NCBI RefSeq assembly: GCF_024868665.1
Contig: NC_079905.1
Coordinates: 5,893,879-5,957,878 of the forward strand
Source: Triplophysa rosa
Lineage: Eukaryota; Chordata; Actinopteri; Cypriniformes; Nemacheilidae
Reading direction: 5' to 3'
DNA length: 64,000 bases
The notes beneath the pieces were generated by a model. It had not been told where the DNA came from. It saw only the letters and a list, made by a program, of their open reading frames with translations, and did no database searches. The translations under genes were made by a program, and so were the position numbers. Below, in pieces: positions 57,801 to 64,000 of this stretch; the first letter of the stretch is position 1; each line of letters begins with the position of its first letter.

Positions 57801-60423
57801 TCAAACCCGTGTGACCTTCTTTCTTCTGCACAACTCAAAAGAAGATATTTCTATTAAGAATGTTGGTAACCCAACCATGGTGGTACCCATTCACTTCTAT
57901 TGTACGGACACAAAACCAATGCCCGTCAATGGGTACAGCCGTTGTTTGGTTACCAACATTCTTCAAAATATCTTCTTTTGTGTTCTGCAGAAGAAAGAAA
58001 GTCATATAGGTTTGAAATGACAAGAGGGTGAGTAACTGATGACAGAATTGAAATTTTTAGGTGAACTATCCCTTTCAGCTCCCCACCCTCTGAATTGGCT
58101 CCATATCCACCTATAGCTGGTGTGTGGTGAGCGCACTGGCACCGTTGTATTGTGGCTGCCGTCGCATCATCCAAGTGGATGCTGCACACTGGTGGTGGTT
58201 GAGGAGAGATCAATCTCATATGATTGTAAAGCGCGTTGGGTGTACAGCAATACACAATAAAGCGCTATATAAATGCCTCATTCATTCATTCAGCTAGGAT
58301 AAGATATTTCATTATTTTTATATAACATAAAACACACATTTCAAAGGACACATTTTACTCTTAATCACTTTGCTAGTTTAACCAGATGTTGCTTAAGAAA
58401 ATAAACACCTTACTAAGCGCCAGAAACCTTGACTGCACTGTCTGCGTTATTCAACTTCACACCATGCGCGATGTACAACAGCTGCACGAGCGTCCAATCA
58501 TTGTGGCTTTGCGAGCTCGGGGCAGATGAGGTTCAGACAGACCAAACTGCACGCAGCAGACGCTGTTATTTTTGTGCTTCTCACCCTGAATGAGAAAGCG
58601 TCCGGGGACTTCATCCAGACAGTTTATTTCCTTACACTTCTACCCTTGCCGTCTCCACACACCAGTGAACTTTTGACCGCCACACCATCTGCGATTACGA
58701 CTACAGTATGCACGAAGTGCTGGGGGTGTCAAACTTACTATCTACTGCCCCAATGTCTCTCTTTTCTTTTCCACCCTGAGATGAACCCTGTGTGGCTGAG
58801 ATGAGATTGATGGAGGTGCTGTACAGTAGCCAGAGAGGAAGTCATCAGTCTTCTTGTAGGTTTTAAAGCCATGTGCAGGTGAGCTCCCCGACTATTTATA
58901 TTAGCACATCGCCTTAGCCCAAGAGCAAAGGCAGATGGAGCTCAACGTGTTTTTTAACGAATATCAGCCATTAGACCGATTCGCAGCTGTGCTCGGGACC
59001 CTTGGCCAAAAGCAGAGTAGATTGCAAGTTAAATATTCAGTAATAATGCTAATGCTAATAATGCACAAGTCTTTAACTAAACAAAAATATAGTTAATAAT
59101 TCCTTACTATGCAATGTCATTTGGTGAAGCTAGTGGCGCTTTACTTTTAATGATCGCAATGCATTTTTACCCATTTAATGCTTTTAAACTCCAATTTAGG
59201 CTTTATTTATTTTCCGGTTTAATTTCAAGCTTTAATGCGAATTTGCGAGAATACAGACCCAGAAATTCCTCCCAAAACTTCTAAAAGGGCTCTGCCGCAC
59301 AAGCCAGCTCACCAAACCAAGAGCCATGTGGTTCAGAATGTGTGAGAAAATGGTTCGCATTAAATAAATATACATTTACACACACAGCAGAGCCGGGAGG
59401 GGCAGAAATCAAAGGCGCCCTTGTAAAAAAAATAGTCTAACACATTAATACTCCATTCAAACAGATGGTCCCCATTCAACTCCCTGAGCATTGAAACCAG
59501 GCGTGGAGGCTCCAATAAAGTTATGAACCAGGAGACACCAGACAAAGAGTTGCTTTCAGAGAGCGTTTGGCTCATGCGGGGAAGAAACAAACATTCATGC
59601 GTCCTATGAAAATATATGACAGCCATAGAGCTCTCTTCATTTTATGATGAACATGTGAGCTAAGACAGAAGCTTATAAAACGGTTTTGAGGAATGGGTTG
59701 TTTTTTGAAAACAGAGCCCAACATGCAGTGCCCACAATCTGCCGGGATTCAATTAAACATTCACACAATTATACATTTACAAAGCAATTTTCAAAGCTGC
59801 CTTGCTAAATTGCTTGTGATTTCCTTGTCCTTGAATAAGACGTCTTATCACATTCCAGAAAACTTTATTGACGTTACACTTTTCTCAGACACTTTTAAAA
59901 CGCTTTCACAAATGCTGAAGTCTATGGACAGACCTGGTGTACCTAACAAGTGTGCGTGTGTGTGTCTGCGTGTGTGTGGTGTAGTATGGGGAGCAGGTGC
60001 AGTGTTTTGCACACAAACATTGTCTAATCCCAGAGTCTAAACTGTGGTCCCTAAGCTCTCATAGAAAGATTCTTCCATGGAGAAAACAAGGAACAGGTTT
60101 GCGTATGCCAGTGCAAGTGTGTGTGTTTTCCCCAGAGGGCAGAGAATAGGATGCCACGTGTACATTATATCCGCTTTAGAGACAAAAAACAACAGCCAGC
60201 TTTCAACACAACAAACAATTATTTCAATATTTAACCTTCTTTTATGAAATTTTTTTTATAATTACTGTATATACTTAAATTTGTTTTTCATCAGGATTTT
60301 ATCTTTTAGAGTTGATGTCTTCATATAGTGTATAAAATGTTTAAAGTGTATTATTAAAAATACTTACAGATTTGGAGGACTCTCTGTTCACTTTGGCTTC
60401 CATTTCCCATATGTGATGGCCAT
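45764..60423 (-). CDS. nfatc1: NFATc1, last four coding exons (5' exons outside window)
   Basis: Nuclear factor of activated T cells 1 is a calcineurin-regulated transcription factor with a Rel-homology DNA-binding region. Minus-strand exons are 60423-60368 ([18 protein letters not shown]), 57577-57445, 54421-53783 and 45819-45764. All have GT-AG borders and consistent phases, and together encode the last 293 or so residues. The second exon ends the Rel-homology region ([30 protein letters not shown]). The third is the Ser/Pro-rich transactivation domain. It has two SUMO-type sites, IKTE at its start and IKQE near its end, matching known NFATc1 sites. The last encodes [11 protein letters not shown] and the stop. 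IPPYRNQR and [11 protein letters not shown] favour NFATc1 over NFATc2. Reading on past exon two or three would give short alternative tails. Confidence 0.93.
47155..47464. mobile_element. Miniature element of the AAAGGGATAGTTCACCC family, copy 6
   Basis: The left end is decayed. The right end is intact (TTTTTGGGTGAACTATCCCT). The fold-back interior includes AACACAAAAGAAGATATTTT and its inverse. Confidence 0.8.
49718..50047. repeat. Minisatellite built from a miniature-element end
   Basis: Eight to nine diverged tandem units of about 33-35 bp, each close to ATTTTTGGGTGAACTG followed by TTCCTTTAAGAGAG. The unit strongly resembles the right terminus of the AAAGGGATAGTTCACCC family (TTTTTGGGTGAACTATCCCT), but no complete element is attached. 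Confidence 0.85.
53783..54421 (-). CDS. nfatc1: nfatc1 transactivation-domain exon
   Basis: 639 bases: the rest of a split Val codon, 212 codons and one base of the next Val. It is Pro/Ser-rich ([33 protein letters not shown]), begins with [12 protein letters not shown] and ends [15 protein letters not shown]. If the donor is skipped, the protein would end after Gly-Lys. Confidence 0.92.
54422..57444 (-). other. nfatc1 intron with a miniature element
   Basis: Bounded by a GTAATA donor at 57444 and an AG acceptor at 54422. Contains copy 7 of the miniature element at 55139-55500. Nothing else is identifiable. Confidence 0.8.
55139..55500. mobile_element. Miniature element of the AAAGGGATAGTTCACCC family, copy 7
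   Basis: One of the best-kept copies: it opens AGGGATAGTTCACCCAAAAA and closes TTGGGGTGAACTATCCCTTT. The centre has inverted GGGGCACCATTGACTACCAT copies. Confidence 0.88.
57445..57577 (-). CDS. nfatc1: nfatc1 exon ending the Rel-homology region
   Basis: 133 bases, phase 0 start ([14 protein letters not shown]) and one-base overhang at the end (LPAN plus G). Encodes the end of the C-terminal immunoglobulin-like (IPT) part of the Rel-homology region and the basic KRKRSQ motif. Confidence 0.94.
57746..58077. mobile_element. Miniature element of the AAAGGGATAGTTCACCC family, copy 8
   Basis: Opens TAAAGAGGTAGTCCACCCCA and closes TTTTAGGTGAACTATCCCTT. The interior has inverted AATGTTGGTAACC and AGAAGATATTT copies. 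Confidence 0.85.
58079..58292 (+). mobile_element. Retroelement 3' end (SINE- or LINE-type tail)
   Basis: Ends TGTAAAGCGCGTTGGGTGTA, then AAAGCGCTATATAAATGCCT, then (ATTC)n. This conserved tail followed by a short tandem tail is typical of fish L2-like LINEs and the SINEs that share their 3' ends. It is abruptly truncated at the junction with miniature-element copy 8. Confidence 0.7.
60368..60423 (-). CDS. nfatc1: nfatc1 small Rel-homology exon
   Basis: 56 bases between a CAG acceptor and a GTAAGT donor. Reads (D)[18 protein letters not shown], part of the IPT domain. It is the most 5' exon visible here. Confidence 0.92.
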
Positions 60424-60572
60424 CTGCAGGGAGAAAAAGATAACATTATTAAAACTCACCACGCATATCTGAGAAATTACACCATGGATTGAGTTTTATT
60501 CCATAGTGAATTTAATATTAAACTTCAAATAAAGTTGTACTAAATAGTTTTGACACTGAATGCCTTTGTGTT

Positions 60573-60809
60573 AAAGGCAAAGTTCACTCCAAAATTATTA
60601 TTTCTTTCATTATAATTCATCCTCATGTGATTCAAAACCTGTATATGACTCTGTGTGGAACGAGAAATATCAGTGCTGACGTGTCCATACAATGGAAGTC
60701 AATGAATGACCAATGTTACCAAAGAAAAATGTTCTTTAAAATACAGGTTTGGTATGACATGAGTAAATGATGAAAGAATTCAGATTTTTGAGTACACTAA
60801 CCCTTTAAA
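60573..60809. mobile_element. Miniature element of the AAAGGGATAGTTCACCC family, copy 9 (degraded)
   Basis: Opens AAAGGCAAAGTTCACTCCAA and closes GAGTACACTAACCCTTTAAA. Internally shorter and more diverged than other copies. Confidence 0.65.
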
Positions 60810-62883
60810 TAAAACATTATAACAAGTGGGATTAAGAAATACATTTATTAAGAAATACTTTTTATTGTAAAGTGGACAAATCCACTTTCAAAATTTTTTG
60901 TAAAAAATAAAAATACGAAGGTAAGTTAAAAAAAATAGCAAATTAAAATATTGTTGCATTATTCTAAATTAGGTCTACCAACCAACACACAGACCAACAC
61001 AACAGAACAAAATATGAATGACACTGAATTAGTTGTTAAATGAACAAATCAAGTTTTACAACAGAAATACTGTTGAATTTACACACGGACAATTGCATAT
61101 CAGCCTAGACAATCTTCGGTACAACAAAGACGCACAAATCCCAAAAGTCTTTAGCGAGCTATCGCTAACTGCAGCCAGGCCTTAGATTACATCATGTCCT
61201 GTCTGCCTCTGACCCGCTCGGGCAGATGGGGGGCTGATGCAATCCTAATGATTTTACCAGAGCCAAGAAGCGTGCGTGTGTGTGCATGACGTGCTTTTGC
61301 TATGGGGGGACCAGTCGCTTACATCAGTCCCTTGTGGAATCTCGCAACTCATGACAAATAGTGTCTGAAGGGTCCAATAAAAGCAGCGGTAAACTCTGCT
61401 TCAGATAATGAGCAGCGGCTGTTTGGCTAAAGAGCGCACGGCGCGCTTATGCGTCACAGACCGCGATCTGTCCTTTCTCTCGGTCTCCACTCTATGGCTT
61501 CTTTTCTGCTCGTTGTAAAAAGTTTTGTTGAACTATTTTCTGCCTCCAGCGTTCGAAGCAAACAGGCTTTCCCACACAAACGTTCGGGAACAAAAGACGC
61601 ATTAAGATCTCGTTTGCTATTTTTAGTTAAGACATCACTGTAAAGACGTTTTTAGTTAGCCCGTAAAAAACAGGAGAAAACCGCAGTAGTTTGGTCGCAG
61701 CAGCGACCGTTAGGGTAAACCACAGGCGCACACATGAAATCATGCACCATTGTGTCTAAGCAAGATTTAAAAAAGAAAACAAAAGTAGAGGAATGAAATC
61801 TTTTGATTTCATTTGAAACAACAGATAACGCATCTTTTGAAACTTTCCATTGGCTTGTCTGCTGTAATATTTTCACATAATTGCACATTGCTAGCATACA
61901 TTTCACATCGATGATGCTCCGGGGTTTAAACAGAATGCGGTGGAAAAAAGCACTGTATTGGTTTTCCATGATCATTTTCTATGACAAATATGCTCCAGTG
62001 GACCCTCAAGACTAGACTCCCTTTATATTCCTGGACACTGAGCGCAAATGTATCGTTCTCACCTCAGCGAAATATTTATATGAGGTCCCGAGTTTCAAGT
62101 CAGACACATTACACGTCAAATTTCCAGACGAATGGCTTGTCAAGTTGTCTGCTAATCAACACGTACGGCGAATAGATAAGGCGCCGTTTTATTTACTTTT
62201 GCAGGCTTGCTAACAATACTGCAAGTAACGCACGTTTACGAAAGTGAATTTGGCATCTGGGATCATTTTCCATTAGAGCTTTTCAAACTTTCAGACATAT
62301 TATTCAAACGTTAAAGATGGAATGTTGAGACTATTTTGATTGCATTTTAACAGAAAGGTTAGACAGTGGGGTCTAGTTTCATGGGCAGACAGTGAGGACA
62401 TCCCTGGCTAGCTGAGCTGCGGTCTGTGATGTGGTGAAATGGTCTGTCATTACAGCTGGGGGGTAATGCAATGCTAGGGAACCTCCACTCTCGCTCTCTC
62501 TCACTCTTTTGATTCACTATGTCACTCTCTCTTTTTCTCCTGGAGCGGTGCCAGGAAGGTAGCACAATGCCAGACTGCTGTTATTAACTGATTATAAACG
62601 TTAAATTTCAACTAAGGCAAGGGTGGTATTCATGATGAGTTTGCTCAGTGCTTTAAAATAACACGTGCAATTATTTTTACGTGCGAATAGTAAAAGTTTA
62701 GGAACCATATTTTTTGTGGGGCTTGCCATTTGTATTACAAAAGTTTTAACTACGGTTACTAAAGCGAGTCAGTGGTTAATTTGTGGTTATTATGATTTTA
62801 CTACAAATAAAAGCAAAAAAGTATGGCACACTGTCAAAAAAGTACAAAAGTGTACCCTTTGCCGTCTTCAGGGTGGTACCCTT

Positions 62884-63045
62884 AAAGGGATAGTTCACCC
62901 AAAAATGAAAACTCTGTCATCGTTTACTCACCCTCTTGTCATTTCAAACCTCTATGACTTTCTTCTGCAGAACCAAACAGAAGATATTTTAAAGAATGTT
63001 GGTAATCGAACAACGATGGTACTCATTGTCACCCATTTTTTTCTG
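62884..63045. mobile_element. Miniature element of the AAAGGGATAGTTCACCC family, truncated copy
   Basis: An intact left end (AAAGGGATAGTTCACCCAAA) and left half, with the inverse half missing. It abuts a second repeat fragment at about 62825-62883 (CTGTCAAAAAAGTACAAAAG, then GGTGGTACCCTT). Confidence 0.75.
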
Positions 63046-64000
63046 ACAGTGTATGGTTAATTTCGTGAGGGTTAAACCAGGGTAAACGAATAGTTTTGCC
63101 ATGCTTTCTAATGTTTAAACTTGTGAGTATAAACGACATCTGTTGAAAGCATCTGTGGTTTAAACTGCAGTTTCAAAAATGGGGAAGTAGGATCTGCAAA
63201 TCACCCGTGAAACAAAATATTGACTTATTTCCTTTACTTATTGTGTATTGTTGCATTTGTTCATCTAAATGAAAATGATTGAAATTCTACCGTGCGTTCA
63301 TTTAGTGAAAACACAGCGTGGAAAACACACCTTGATTATTTCAAATTCGATTTTGACTGTATTTTCGTTACTCTGACTGAGAAAACTAATCCTTATTAGC
63401 CATTTCAGAGCAATTATATACATATCGAGACATATTGAATATCCCTGCTCAGCCCTATACTCTCAACCCCAGTACTTCTGTAAATGAACACTATCGATCT
63501 ATTTTTCACATTCCAGCCCAGTCACTCACTCACCCCCCGACCGCCCTTATTTTGAGCTCTCTCTCGTCTCTGGAACTGCAGAGGTGAAACCTTTCTTGGA
63601 GCCATACTTCCAGCGGGACGTCCTTAAGTGCTAGCACAGGAGTCTGTGGTCAGAGAGCCCTCATCTCCGCTCCATGAGAACCATATGAGTGGAATACCTG
63701 CCCGGTCTGACTGCGCTGGAGAATTGATGAGCACGGCATGTACTTCTGCAACATCATTATAAGGTGCTCAGAAAATCCTCTAACCTAGGACTCAATCGTT
63801 GAGCATGTCACGTCACTCGGAGAGAGGAAAACGGGTCCATTTCCAGCGTAAATCCAGAGATATTTTACTTGAGATGAAAGGGTCGGTATGACATTTTAAA
63901 CATCCTAAATCCATTTTTACCCTCTTTGATTAAAACACGAGTGGCACTACAAAACCTGTCGTCATGATGCAAGGACGAGTGAACGGTTGCCAAGGTGTAA

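Larger units (their letters stand above)
57578..60367 (-). other. nfatc1 intron with transposon pair
   Basis: Contains a miniature-element copy (57746-58077) followed at once by a retroelement tail (58079-58292). The rest shows no exon; the ORFs at 58526-58804 and 59693-60040 are unsupported. Confidence 0.8.
60424..64000 (-). other. nfatc1 intron, continuing past the window end
   Basis: No upstream nfatc1 exon can be seen, so the intron exceeds 3.5 kb. It holds one degraded miniature-element copy (60573-60809) and one truncated copy (62884-63045). The remainder is AT-rich with no exon on either strand. Confidence 0.75.

Overview
This is vertebrate genomic DNA, almost certainly from a cyprinid teleost close to zebrafish. 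The evidence is GT-AG introns, AT-rich non-coding sequence, AATAAA signals, many copies of the miniature DNA transposon with AAAGGGATAGTTCACCC ends that is common in carp-like fish, and plakin, F-box, riboflavin-transporter and NFAT genes at vertebrate-level similarity. There is no prokaryotic or phage content.

Layout. (1) 1-1554 (+) is the 3' end of plectin (plec): the end of one plakin repeat domain, the basic linker, the last plakin repeat domain and the Gly-Ser-Arg tail. (2) 1555-11774 is a long 3' UTR followed by repeat-rich intergenic DNA with an inverted duplication, locally duplicated blocks and several miniature elements. (3) 11795-22123 (+) is epiplakin (eppk1): one 10.3-kb exon, 11 plakin repeat domains, and a tail of 1017-bp units that look base-for-base identical. 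(4) 22965-28110 (-) is fbxl6, reconstructed as nine exons with consistent phases (578 aa) and convergent with eppk1. (5) 29970-32803 (+) is a two-exon gene for an unrecognised 883-aa, probably nuclear protein. (6) 33571-35563 (+) and 40321-41936 (+) are two riboflavin transporters in tandem, the first most like slc52a2 and the second most like slc52a3. (7) 45764-60423 (-) holds the last four coding exons of nfatc1, from the end of the Rel-homology region to the stop codon. The rest of the window to 64000 is nfatc1 intron.

Biology. Plectin and epiplakin are cytoskeletal linkers that bind intermediate filaments. FBXL6 is an SCF ubiquitin-ligase substrate adaptor. The SLC52 proteins import vitamin B2. 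NFATc1 is a calcineurin-dependent transcription factor. These genes do not form a pathway. The order plec, eppk1, fbxl6, slc52a2 is the conserved neighbourhood seen at human 8q24.3, while slc52a3 and nfatc1 lie on other human chromosomes.

Most interesting points: the homogenised epiplakin array; the unrecognised 883-aa protein; a 1.19-kb hAT-like element with a perfect 8-bp target duplication nested inside an older miniature element in fbxl6 intron 1; a minisatellite apparently grown from the end of a miniature transposon; adjacent slc52a2 and slc52a3 differing by one intron; and a palindromic repeat that may supply the fbxl6 polyadenylation signal.
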